Position numbers and translations under genes: made by a program. The notes beneath the pieces were generated by a model. It worked only from the letters and a program-made list of their open reading frames with translations, made no database searches and had not been told where the DNA came from. Positions 7,365 to 15,525 of a stretch of 32,874 nucleotides of DNA are shown here, piece after piece. The stretch comes from Flavobacterium sp. (GTDB lineage: Bacteria; Bacteroidota; Bacteroidia; Flavobacteriales; Flavobacteriaceae). Position 1 is the stretch's first letter. Every line of letters begins with the position of its first letter. The stretch covers positions 1 through 32,874 of the forward strand of contig JASLDM010000072.1 in NCBI GenBank assembly GCA_030151565.1, read 5' to 3'.

Positions 7365-9071
7365 TCAATTTAACTTAGGTGTACTCGAATCTGGCTTTAT
7401 ATTAGGCTCATCAAATTTCATTATTATTGGCATTGGAAAATCTACACCCGTCAAAATAGCTTCTCCTTCTCCTAAAATTGGTAAAAAATCCAAAGTATTT
7501 TTATTCGCAGTACTACAAGCATTACTTACCGCTTCTTTGTCAAAATGATTAATTAAACGATGCGCTATAAATGTTCCCATTTGACTGAGCGTACCTTGCG
7601 GAATATCTCTTGGCATTTGAGTTGCTATACAAAGAAACAAACCGTGCTTTCTACATTCTTTGGCTATGGAGTCGAAAGCGTCTAAAGGCTTACTATCAAA
7701 ATATTCATCCTTAATAGACTTATTTAGAAATTGGTGGGCTTCATCAATAAGAACCACAACGGGTGAATCTTTGAATGAGCCACTTCTTGCTTTTGCTAAA
7801 AGAAATTTGCCAATTGCATTTACTAACGTTTCTCTAACTTGAAAATCATATTTTACGTTTTCTAAATTTAAGCGCAATAATTTGTTATCGGTGTTTTCGA
7901 TAGAAATAAATTGGTTAAGAATATCGGTTAAGTCATTTTCTGTTTTCTCTTGTTGGAACCCAAATATTTGGTTCAATTCAGGTGTGTTGGCAAGGTTGGT
8001 AACTCTTGATATCAAACTTACACAATATGAAACATCATTTGGAGCTACTCCTCCCCACGTAGTCCCATTGTCATAGACACATTCAGCACTTAATTGATGA
8101 GATAATTTCATAAAATCAAAATCTGCCATTCCATTTTCAATAGTTTGTATATTTCGATAATAAAAAACATCATACGGCTTCTTGGGTTTTCCATTTTTCT
8201 TTAATAAACCATCTTCAATTGGAATAACTTCCCCATTATGTTCAATTTGGCCTGCATCTCTTGCAATATTTACCATTTTGAGAGACCTTATAGCTTCCAT
8301 TAGTTTAGGTGTTTGCGTTCTAGGTGATGGTTTCAATAAGAAAAACATATCATCTATCGTAAGTTGAGAATAATGAAATACATTATCTCCTTTACCAATA
8401 TCGACAGATTTTACCTTATCATAATTTCCTCTATACTCTCCAGTCGCATCAATCAATATAGCTTTATTACCTGTTGCTATCAATGATTCTACCAATTTAC
8501 TTACCGTATAACTTTTCCCACCTCCAGTAGTTCCAACAATAGCACAATGACGACCAAAAATAGATTGTAAATTTATTTTAACTTTCGTATCAGGACTTGA
8601 TACTAAATTTCCTATTTCAGTTGTATTTGCAACTTCGCCACTTCTTACGCCAAATCTTGACATATATTCTTGTACCAATTCTCCTGAACTTACAAATGCT
8701 TTTGCTCCAATGTTTGGATAGGCTGTTAATCCTTTTTTGACATCAAAAGGGTTATATAAATCAAAAGATAAAAGAATTTCAATTTTTCCAGTGGGATGAA
8801 AATCACTGGTTTGAAATGCTTTTTCATTTAAAGAAAGTCGTTCCGATTCAGGCAATGCCAACTCTGTAATTCTACCTAAAAAACCATACTTATCGCCTTC
8901 AATAACCACAAAGCTCCCCACCAAACCACCGTTAAACTCTTTACCAAAATGCGTAAACCCATTCAATAATACCGAAGAGGGGAAGTGTACCTTTACAAAT
9001 TGTGGTAATACCTGATTGATATAGCCAAGAAAGTATTCGTGTTTGAAAGGATTTATCTTTTGATTAGTCAT
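7365..9071 (-). CDS. HerA-family ATPase of a SIR2-HerA defence pair
   Basis: This is a 568-residue HerA/FtsK-like ATPase. The first ~170 residues fit the HAS-barrel domain. Walker A is at 180-187 (GTTGGGKS), Walker B at 438-444 (VVVLIDEAH), a sensor Gln at 485 (ATQMPRDIP), and an arginine-finger-like HR in GTFIAHRLINH. HerA proteins form hexameric rings that translocate on DNA. Together with a SIR2 partner they make anti-phage complexes whose NADase and nuclease activity stops infected cells. Its start overlaps the SIR2 stop by 8 bases, supporting joint translation. It is the last gene of the XRE-res-mod-SIR2-HerA operon. The fold is certain; the defence role rests on the pairing. Confidence 0.92.
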   Translation of the reverse strand: MTNQKINPFKHEYFLGYINQVLPQFVKVHFPSSVLLNGFTHFGKEFNGGLVGSFVVIEGDKYGFLGRITELALPESERLSLNEKAFQTSDFHPTGKIEILLSFDLYNPFDVKKGLTAYPNIGAKAFVSSGELVQEYMSRFGVRSGEVANTTEIGNLVSSPDTKVKINLQSIFGRHCAIVGTTGGGKSYTVSKLVESLIATGNKAILIDATGEYRGNYDKVKSVDIGKGDNVFHYSQLTIDDMFFLLKPSPRTQTPKLMEAIRSLKMVNIARDAGQIEHNGEVIPIEDGLLKKNGKPKKPYDVFYYRNIQTIENGMADFDFMKLSHQLSAECVYDNGTTWGGVAPNDVSYCVSLISRVTNLANTPELNQIFGFQQEKTENDLTDILNQFISIENTDNKLLRLNLENVKYDFQVRETLVNAIGKFLLAKARSGSFKDSPVVVLIDEAHQFLNKSIKDEYFDSKPLDAFDSIAKECRKHGLFLCIATQMPRDIPQGTLSQMGTFIAHRLINHFDKEAVSNACSTANKNTLDFLPILGEGEAILTGVDFPMPIIMKFDEPNIKPDSSTPKLN

Positions 9072-10344
9072 TTTTTAGATTTATAGTTACTTGCTGTATG
9101 TTTTCATAAGTCTTTATCTCAGGGAAATAATTAGCAAAATCTGTAAATGTTTCTGAAATCATTAAAATTCTTTCTGTTTCCATTGCAGTTTTCTTTATAG
9201 TTTTTAATGATTGAGATGCGCTTTCATTGTCGAAACCTGGGTCAATTACTGCCAATCTAAAGCCTGGATTTTGATTTAAGGCTTCTTCAATTGCTGCATT
9301 AATGTGTTTATCATTAAAACTGTAACCTATACAAACCAATAAGGTGTCATCATTTAACCTAAGGTTTCTTTGAAAACGTGCCATCATTTCAAAAAAAGGT
9401 TGCTCATAAGAATCTTCATATTTAGCTTCTCTGGGATAAACCATCAAAGCTTTTTTAGGTTCTTCATTAATTACTACATTGCCTGTTTCTTCAATTCTTT
9501 CCCAGTTGATGGAACCGTGTAATTTATGTAAATGAAAGACACGCTGTACAAAATTATCTTCTTCTTTTAGCTTACTGCCCTCTCTTTGTACAATATCATA
9601 ATCAAAATATCTACCGCTGAAAGTACGAGGAAAAGTAAATGAAAATCCATCTATAGCAATCGCATTTACAGCAGTTGCCGCATCTTCAAAAAGCAAGTCG
9701 TAGTTTAAAGTAAATACTTTAACTCTTGAGCTTGTTTGTTTACGTTGTAAAACTTTTTCAAGTAACACTTTGTGCGGAAATGTATCCTTTGGAGGAGTCG
9801 GAATGGTGCATTTATTTTTAATTAAATTAAAAATTTCTTCTTTGATTTCAGAAAGCTTCTTTTTTTTCACTCCCCATTCTATATCCAAATCTCCAGAAAA
9901 CTTACAATACCCTTCAATTTGGGAAAGTAGAGCTTCTAGATTTGTATCGTCAGCTATATAATTGACTTTATCTCGGATTATCTTAAAGCCATCAACTTCA
10001 TCAGCTTCATCTGTCTTTTCTATAAAATACAATTTCTTTGTTTCTTCCCATAATTGCCACATCGATAAACCTCCAACATCCATCGAAGACCCCGCGCCTG
10101 ATAGAAATATTAAATTTTTAAAAGGCTTTTGGAAAAACTCTTTATAAGTTTTTCTTTTTTCGCTATTAGCAAGTTCCGCGGTTGGTTCTCTATCATTCCC
10201 TTCTGAATCTTTTCTATTGAATGGACGAATATCAGAAAGTCCTACAAGTTTTCCTTTATCGAATTTCGCATCTTTTACCTCAAGTACTTTAGAATTACCA
10301 TTGATTAAAAGACGTTTCCAATTTTCTTTTACTTCCTCTTCCAT
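9064..10344 (-). CDS. SIR2-like NAD-binding protein (SIR2-HerA defence partner)
   Basis: This is a 426-residue protein with a sirtuin-type Rossmann fold: GAGSS at 83-87, TLNYD at 212-216, the catalytic-type His276 in KLHGS, and GYSFNDKHI (~340-348) as in bacterial SIR2_2/SIR2-like effectors. Such proteins hydrolyse NAD+ during phage attack, causing abortive infection. The zinc-finger cysteines of deacetylase sirtuins are absent, as expected for effectors. The N-terminal ~70 residues have no recognised domain. The start lies 2 bases after the stop that mod would have if its frameshift were absent, which suggests the gene evolved in coupled translation with mod. The partner HerA follows with an 8-base overlap. 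Confidence 0.9.
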   Translation of the reverse strand: MEEEVKENWKRLLINGNSKVLEVKDAKFDKGKLVGLSDIRPFNRKDSEGNDREPTAELANSEKRKTYKEFFQKPFKNLIFLSGAGSSMDVGGLSMWQLWEETKKLYFIEKTDEADEVDGFKIIRDKVNYIADDTNLEALLSQIEGYCKFSGDLDIEWGVKKKKLSEIKEEIFNLIKNKCTIPTPPKDTFPHKVLLEKVLQRKQTSSRVKVFTLNYDLLFEDAATAVNAIAIDGFSFTFPRTFSGRYFDYDIVQREGSKLKEEDNFVQRVFHLHKLHGSINWERIEETGNVVINEEPKKALMVYPREAKYEDSYEQPFFEMMARFQRNLRLNDDTLLVCIGYSFNDKHINAAIEEALNQNPGFRLAVIDPGFDNESASQSLKTIKKTAMETERILMISETFTDFANYFPEIKTYENIQQVTINLKND

Positions 10345-10346
10345 TT

Positions 10347-10445
10347 CTAAAACGCTTTAAAATTATCCTTCAAATAGTGTTTTAAATTCCACTTTTGGGT
10401 AGTATTCAAAGCACGTTCTAGCACAATGAGTTTTTGCCCCGTGTT
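10347..10445 (-). pseudogene. Detached C-terminal tail of the type III methyltransferase, -1 frame
   Basis: In the -1 frame relative to mod, 32 codons read on from the A5 run (plus-strand T5 at 10,444-10,448) to a TAG at 10,347-10,349. They end in TTQKWNLKHYLKDNFKAF, which I recognise as the usual C-terminus of type III Mod proteins. The tail is therefore former, or slippage-translated, mod sequence. Its stop would lie 2 bases before the SIR2 start. Confidence 0.8.
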
Positions 10446-12301
10446 TTTCTTGAAGTTTCTACAGTTTCTTCTGCTAAATCACCATCTAAACAAACCAAGG
10501 TTTCTTTGTCTCCATCTGTGGCAAAAAGAATTTCATTTTTGGTAAATTGCTCTTGCTTAGTTAGCATATAATTGAGTTTAAAACCGTTCTTCAGTAAAAT
10601 TTCAGTGATTATCTCTTCTTTGTTAAAAGCAGAAATTAATTGTGCTTCTTTATCTCTGATGTACTTTTTGAGTGCTTCAATATTTTCTTCGTGCGTTTTA
10701 TTTGGGTCGGGAGCATATTCTACTCTTGGGAAATTGGACTTCTGTAGTTTGAATACTTTAAAACCAAGACCTTTTAATTGATTTTGTTCATCTTCTTTTT
10801 TACTAAATAGATCTGGTTGTGCTTTTTTCTTTTCTTTAATTATTCTCTCTACCACTCGCTTATTGCGCTCAATAGTGATGTCGCTTATTTTTTTGTAGCC
10901 CGCTTTGTAAGCTTCACTTGTTTTGTCTGTAGCTTCGGGAAGTTGAACTAAAATATATTTTCTGTTTCCTCCATCTTCTTGGCTAAGTTCTGTTACAGCT
11001 TGTCCTGTGGTACCTGAACCTGCGAAGAAATCGAGTATAATTGAATCTTCACAATAAATTGATTTGAATAAATTTGATAATAATTTTGTTGGTTTTGTAT
11101 AATCAAAATAACTTTGATCAAATAAATTCCTCATCTCTATATCACTATCTTGATTGTCTCCCCAATCTAACAACAGATCGGTAATTGATTTTCTTTTACC
11201 AATTTCATCCTCGCTCACATCTCTTCTCAAACCCTTATTTTTTGTTATAAATAACAAACCTTCATCAACATAATTATCAATCTTTTCTTGCGATACAGAG
11301 AACTGTGCATATACTCTAACTTCATTTATTGATTTACCATTTTCAAAAACAACATCATCTAAATATTCTATTGTCATTGATTTTATTAAATACTTACCCT
11401 TATTAATAATTCCCTTTTCTCCAACTTTCACAACAACCCCTTTCGGAAATATTCTTTCTGAATAATGATTTGTTAAATTCACGACTTTTTTAGTTGAATC
11501 AGAAGTACCTTCAATTGATAATTTTTCTAATTGTTCCGAGTTTTTTCCATAAACTAAAACATACTCCATAATTCTTGCTGTATGTTTTGCTAAAAAAGAT
11601 GGTTGTTTTTTTCTCTTCCATTTTAAACAATCTACAAAATTTTCCTCCCCAAAAACTTCATCACATAATTTACGTAAATGGTGTACTTCATTATCATCAA
11701 TAGAAATAAAAATCACACCATCTTCTTTCAATAATTGCCTAGCAATCAATAAACGACTATACATCATATTGAGCCAGTTGGAGTGAAAACGCCCATCTGT
11801 TTCTGTATTCGTGTCTATTTTAAAGCCATTTTCAGTAATTTCAGAATCTTCCCAATATTCCTTTTTGTCTTGGTTAAACTTATCGGAATACACAAAATCA
11901 TTGCCTGTGTTGTAAGGTGGGTCAATGTATATGCACTTTACTTGTCCTCGGTAGCTGTTGCTGAGTAGTTTAAGTACAGCCAAATTTTCGCCTTCAATAA
12001 TAAGGTTTTCACTTTTGGTTGGATTTACGCTTCGGTCCTCATCATAAACAAGTGTAGAATCTGTAGGTGTAAAGGCTTCTCGTTTAGCGTTGCTTTTTCC
12101 AAACCAACGAAATTCGTAACGTTCAGTTTCGGTAACTAAATTAGGATCAACTACTTTTTTTAATTCGTTGATATTGAGCTGTCCGTCATTGGTAAACAAA
12201 TCAGGCATCAGGGTTTTAAGTTGTTCCAAACGTTCTTTATTCCAATCGTGTGATTGTACATTTTCTATTGGGTTTTCTGTGTTTCCTAATTCCTTACTCA
12301 T
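10418..12301 (-). CDS. mod: Type III restriction-modification methyltransferase Mod, frameshifted near its end
   Basis: This is a 627-residue beta-class adenine methyltransferase. The catalytic motif DPPYNTGNDF is at 127-136, the target-recognition region at roughly 225-395, and the SAM-binding motif DFFAGSGTTG at 424-433. It should methylate one strand of an asymmetric site and supply specificity to Res. The start codon overlaps the res stop (TAATG). The reading frame ends early in TRGKNSLC; a one-base change in the A5 run at 10,444-10,448, or nearby, would restore the conserved tail and give 651 residues, a normal Mod length. Slippage at AAA could also produce the full form. All catalytic motifs lie upstream, so activity may survive. 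Confidence 0.93.
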   Translation of the reverse strand: MSKELGNTENPIENVQSHDWNKERLEQLKTLMPDLFTNDGQLNINELKKVVDPNLVTETERYEFRWFGKSNAKREAFTPTDSTLVYDEDRSVNPTKSENLIIEGENLAVLKLLSNSYRGQVKCIYIDPPYNTGNDFVYSDKFNQDKKEYWEDSEITENGFKIDTNTETDGRFHSNWLNMMYSRLLIARQLLKEDGVIFISIDDNEVHHLRKLCDEVFGEENFVDCLKWKRKKQPSFLAKHTARIMEYVLVYGKNSEQLEKLSIEGTSDSTKKVVNLTNHYSERIFPKGVVVKVGEKGIINKGKYLIKSMTIEYLDDVVFENGKSINEVRVYAQFSVSQEKIDNYVDEGLLFITKNKGLRRDVSEDEIGKRKSITDLLLDWGDNQDSDIEMRNLFDQSYFDYTKPTKLLSNLFKSIYCEDSIILDFFAGSGTTGQAVTELSQEDGGNRKYILVQLPEATDKTSEAYKAGYKKISDITIERNKRVVERIIKEKKKAQPDLFSKKEDEQNQLKGLGFKVFKLQKSNFPRVEYAPDPNKTHEENIEALKKYIRDKEAQLISAFNKEEIITEILLKNGFKLNYMLTKQEQFTKNEILFATDGDKETLVCLDGDLAEETVETSRKTRGKNSLC

Positions 12302-15018
12302 TATACTTTTTCAATTAATGTATTAATAGTGTTTCTTGCATCCTCCTTAAAATATTGATAATCTTTTACAGGTGCTTTGTATTGTACTTCCACGCCCAGC
12401 GTAGCAAAGTGTTTCATAGCGCAATTTATCTTGTAAACTTCACTTTCTTTGAGTGCTTTTTTATCGTTAATGTCGTTTGTGCCTTTAGTTTCAATTACAA
12501 AATAAAACTCGCTTTCTTTTCCATCACGCAATTGTTTACGTTTCATTACAATCCCAAAGTCAGGGTTGTAATTACCAATTGGTGTAGGAATTTGATAATA
12601 TGCTGGCAGTTTCATAAAACAAACCACTTCATCATCTTCGTCTGTTGCCAATGCAAAACTTCTTTCTATTTCACTATCCACAAGCATTTTATCATAAAAA
12701 CCTCTTTTTGGTGTATCTCGGTATTGATTGTATTCCACTTGTTTTACAAAATCTTCAAACTCGAAAGGAAAAGTTTCGTCCGTCAAATGATAGTTTAGTC
12801 CTCTTACCATTTCTTCCAATTCAATGTTTTTTATGAATGCAGAAGCTTGTTGAATAAATTGTGGTGGATTTTTAGCAAAGGAATCATAATTGATTTCATT
12901 GACAATTTTGAAAGTAGTAATGTAACTAATACCTGTGTTCTCGCTAATTTCTTCCACCAAATCTAAAGCCGTGTAATGAGCTTTAAGTCTATAACTTTCA
13001 GTGCCTCCAAATTGGTCTTTGATACCATCTTCTGAAATAGAACCAATGGAACGACTGCTTACTTCTGCCACATAATCTGCAATCTCGATATTATTTAAGG
13101 CTTCAATACTTCTGTTGATTAAAGCTTCTTCATCAAAACTTACTGTGTAGTTAGTTTTCTTGGCTAAAGCATTCCAAAACCTTTTGAATGCTTGATTGAT
13201 GGTTTCATTTTTACTGCGTTTAAAGTGTACTTGATTTTGCTTTTTCCCTTTATGTGTGTGTGTCATTCCTGCACCTGCTTGTTTAGTACCATACACTTCT
13301 TTTATTTCTTCTTGATATTGGGTTACAAAGGTTTCGTAACTCTCATTAGGAATTACAGTCAGCTGATTGATTCTTTCATCATCTGAAACCGTCAAAGCAT
13401 CATAAACACGTTGACCTTTTGTATTGACACAAATACGCAATCCGCGTCCAATTTCCTGTCGTTTTTTAATTTCTGAATACGAATTGCTAAGGGTTGCAAT
13501 ATTGAAAATATTTGGGTTATCCCAACCTACGCCAAGGGCAGAGTGCGAAAAAATAAACTCGATTTTATTTGCCACCGAATCTCCAAAACTCAGTAATTCT
13601 TTTTTGTCTTTGAGAATGGCATCAAAAACCTCTGAATTTTTACGCATTGAATTTTCGTTTTCTGTATATTCTCCTTTTCCTGTTTGAGCAAAATAAAATC
13701 CTTGGATTGCATCAATATGCTCTTCGGTTGGTTGTTGATTATCGTGAAATTCAGGATAGAGTTCTTTATACTTTTCAATAAAAAGGATCTTTATTACAGG
13801 ATCATCACTAATGTAGTTAGCCACTTTGTCAATGAAAATAAGCGAAAGGCATTTGATGCCTTTTTCTTCTAATTTTTGTTTTTTAGTAAAGTGCCTGATA
13901 ATAAGCCACTCCAATTGTAAATTCCAAATACTTTGAATATTTCCAGAAGTTTGTTTTTCAAAAATTTCTGTTCCATTTGTAAATGTAACCGACCATTTTC
14001 CAGTTCTTAAACTCTTTTTTATACCTTCAATTTTGTAATTGAGATAACTTGGATTATTAGTAGCTTCACCTAAATTATCGCCATCTTTTAGCCATTTAGA
14101 ATCTTTAAACTCGATTTTTCCACTTGCCAACTGATGCCAAGCCTTAATTTTTGCTTGAATTGGGGTTTTACCATTTTTAGTTTCAGAAAGTTCTAATTTT
14201 AAAGTTGCTTCGTCATTCTTCTCAGTTACTGTCAGTACTTCGATTTTCTTTACCAACCCTTGCTGGTAACTATCATAAGGTGTTAAGCGATAAATCTTGT
14301 TTTTTGAAACTTTATGAGTTGCAGAGAATCTGATTTTAAAAAGTGGATTAAGTTTGGTAATTTGTTTAATGGAATTATCTGTATCCATTCCTTCCTGAGG
14401 TTCATCCATTATGATAATTGGGTTTGTTCTACCAATAGCATCAATAAAAGGAATATTGGCAAAAAGGTCTTCTCTTTTTGCTTGATTTAGAATTTTGTCT
14501 TCCGAATTAAAAGAAGCCAAAGTCATCACCATTATTTGGGGATGCTGTTCCTCAATAAAATGCGTTACTTTATTCAACTTTTTACTATTGTACTCAAATG
14601 ATTTTGGTGTAAAGCCATAAATATCTTCCAGTTGCTTTTCAAATGTCGAAAGCGTACTCAGTACACCTTGCCTAATAGCAACCGAAGGTACAAGTATGAT
14701 GAATTTAGTGAAATTGTAATGCTTAAATAATTCGTAAATCATTTTGATGTAAACAAGGGTTTTACCCGTTCCTGTTTCCATTTCAATGGTTAATTCTTGC
14801 TCGTCAGTAAGTTTGGCAACTTCATCACTGATTGCGTTTTCCTTTAAAACAGTTTTTATGTTTTCTGTAATTTGTTCAGGCGTAAGCGAACAAATATTTG
14901 AACGAATGCCATCAACAGAGGCGTTGTCAAAAGTATTTTTTACAGAACCTTGAAAAACCTCTACTACAGATCTAATAGCGGTTTCCTGATACTCTAATAA
15001 CTCTAATTTAAGTTCCAT
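12301..15018 (-). CDS. res: Type III restriction enzyme Res subunit
   Basis: This is a 905-residue SF2 helicase-nuclease. Motif I is ETGTGKT (81-87), motif II DEPQ (205-208), motif III FSAT (231-234) and motif VI QEIGRGLR (521-528). A PD-(D/E)xK nuclease site lies at the C-terminus, with PD at 819-820 and ETK at 843-845. With Mod it forms the type III complex that slides or translocates along unmodified DNA and cuts between head-to-head sites. Length and motif order match EcoP1I-type Res, with no truncation. TAATG overlaps on both sides (XRE stop/res start, res stop/mod start) show tight translational coupling. Note the DEPQ variant of the DEAD box, common in type III Res. Confidence 0.96.
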   Translation of the reverse strand: MELKLELLEYQETAIRSVVEVFQGSVKNTFDNASVDGIRSNICSLTPEQITENIKTVLKENAISDEVAKLTDEQELTIEMETGTGKTLVYIKMIYELFKHYNFTKFIILVPSVAIRQGVLSTLSTFEKQLEDIYGFTPKSFEYNSKKLNKVTHFIEEQHPQIMVMTLASFNSEDKILNQAKREDLFANIPFIDAIGRTNPIIIMDEPQEGMDTDNSIKQITKLNPLFKIRFSATHKVSKNKIYRLTPYDSYQQGLVKKIEVLTVTEKNDEATLKLELSETKNGKTPIQAKIKAWHQLASGKIEFKDSKWLKDGDNLGEATNNPSYLNYKIEGIKKSLRTGKWSVTFTNGTEIFEKQTSGNIQSIWNLQLEWLIIRHFTKKQKLEEKGIKCLSLIFIDKVANYISDDPVIKILFIEKYKELYPEFHDNQQPTEEHIDAIQGFYFAQTGKGEYTENENSMRKNSEVFDAILKDKKELLSFGDSVANKIEFIFSHSALGVGWDNPNIFNIATLSNSYSEIKKRQEIGRGLRICVNTKGQRVYDALTVSDDERINQLTVIPNESYETFVTQYQEEIKEVYGTKQAGAGMTHTHKGKKQNQVHFKRSKNETINQAFKRFWNALAKKTNYTVSFDEEALINRSIEALNNIEIADYVAEVSSRSIGSISEDGIKDQFGGTESYRLKAHYTALDLVEEISENTGISYITTFKIVNEINYDSFAKNPPQFIQQASAFIKNIELEEMVRGLNYHLTDETFPFEFEDFVKQVEYNQYRDTPKRGFYDKMLVDSEIERSFALATDEDDEVVCFMKLPAYYQIPTPIGNYNPDFGIVMKRKQLRDGKESEFYFVIETKGTNDINDKKALKESEVYKINCAMKHFATLGVEVQYKAPVKDYQYFKEDARNTINTLIEKV

Positions 15019-15335
15019 TACTTTTTATTGTTCTGTTTGTTGATATATTTGATTTGCTGTTCCGCTACTTTCAATGCCTTTTCTCCCAATTCTTCATCTT
15101 TTATTTCAAGAAGTATTCTTTCGCTTAGATATTGAACCAGTAAATTTTCTTTGTTCAAATCCAGAACTTCTGCAAGTTTTATAATTTGTTCTTTGGTTGC
15201 TTTTCGCTCACTTCTTTCAATTTTGCTAAGAATAGCAGTATCTATGTCTAATTCTGCACACACGTGCCTTAAAAGTAGCCCTTTAGACTCTCTAGCTTGT
15301 CGAATAAATTCGCCTAGTGTATTAGTATGTGTCAT
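15018..15335 (-). CDS. XRE-family helix-turn-helix regulator of the defence operon
   Basis: This is a 105-residue cro/C1-type repressor. Its HTH domain occupies ~8-65 (LGEFIRQARESKGLLLRHVC, then TAILSKIERSERKATKEQI), followed by a Lys and Glu-rich C-terminal helix. It is first in the leftward operon, with its stop overlapping the res start. By analogy with controller proteins of restriction systems it probably delays or limits Res expression. A TTGAC-N7-GTCAA palindrome overlapping the operon's -7 box lies 30 bases upstream of the start and is the natural autoregulatory operator. The DNA-binding fold is clear; the regulatory target is inferred. Confidence 0.9.
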   Translation of the reverse strand: MTHTNTLGEFIRQARESKGLLLRHVCAELDIDTAILSKIERSERKATKEQIIKLAEVLDLNKENLLVQYLSERILLEIKDEELGEKALKVAEQQIKYINKQNNKK

Positions 15336-15364
15336 TTGTTCAAAATAATTTGTAAATAATCAAC

Positions 15365-15386
15365 TTGACTATATATGTCAAATATA
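15365..15386 (-). promoter_or_regulatory. Leftward defence-operon promoter with palindromic operator
   Basis: On the minus strand TATATTTG (plus 15,379-15,386) matches the TAnnTTTG -7 box and is ~45 bases before the XRE start. The inverted repeat TTGAC-N7-GTCAA (15,365-15,381) overlaps its downstream edge, so a bound repressor would block transcription. A convincing -33 box is not visible. Confidence 0.6.
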
Positions 15387-15496
15387 GTGAAATAAAAAGT
15401 TAATAAAATAAATTCTAAGCTTTTATTCGAATTACTCTGAGAAAACGAAGCTTTAAGCAAAAGAAACAATAATAACTATAGTTTTATTAGATTTTG

Positions 15497-15504
15497 TATG
15501 TTTG
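15497..15504 (+). promoter_or_regulatory. -7 box of the ATPase-HNH operon
   Basis: TATGTTTG fits TAnnTTTG and lies 21 bases before the ATPase start. The resulting leader would be short and AT-only, as is common in Bacteroidota. No clear -33 box is seen. Confidence 0.5.
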
Positions 15505-15525
15505 TTAAAATTAATATAATAAATA

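Noticed and set aside
10418..12301. Simple-sequence repeat phase variation in mod
   Set aside because: Many type III mod genes carry long tetra- or pentanucleotide repeats. None is present here; the only relevant tract is an A5 run at the frameshift.
12355..12798. 147-codon open frame opposite the res gene
   Set aside because: It is a shadow of res on the other strand: Phe, Cys and Ile-rich, with no domain, and inside a gene with complete motifs. The other plus-strand frames under herA, SIR2, mod and res were dropped for the same reason.
15018..15335. Toxin-antitoxin antitoxin
   Set aside because: The XRE protein overlaps res directly and no small toxin gene is next to it, so a restriction-operon controller is the simpler reading.
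15336..15525. Retron-type msr/msd RNA upstream of the ATPase-HNH pair
   Set aside because: ATPase/HNH pairs occur with some retrons, so I looked. There is no reverse transcriptase gene anywhere in the window and no long foldable RNA in the gap.
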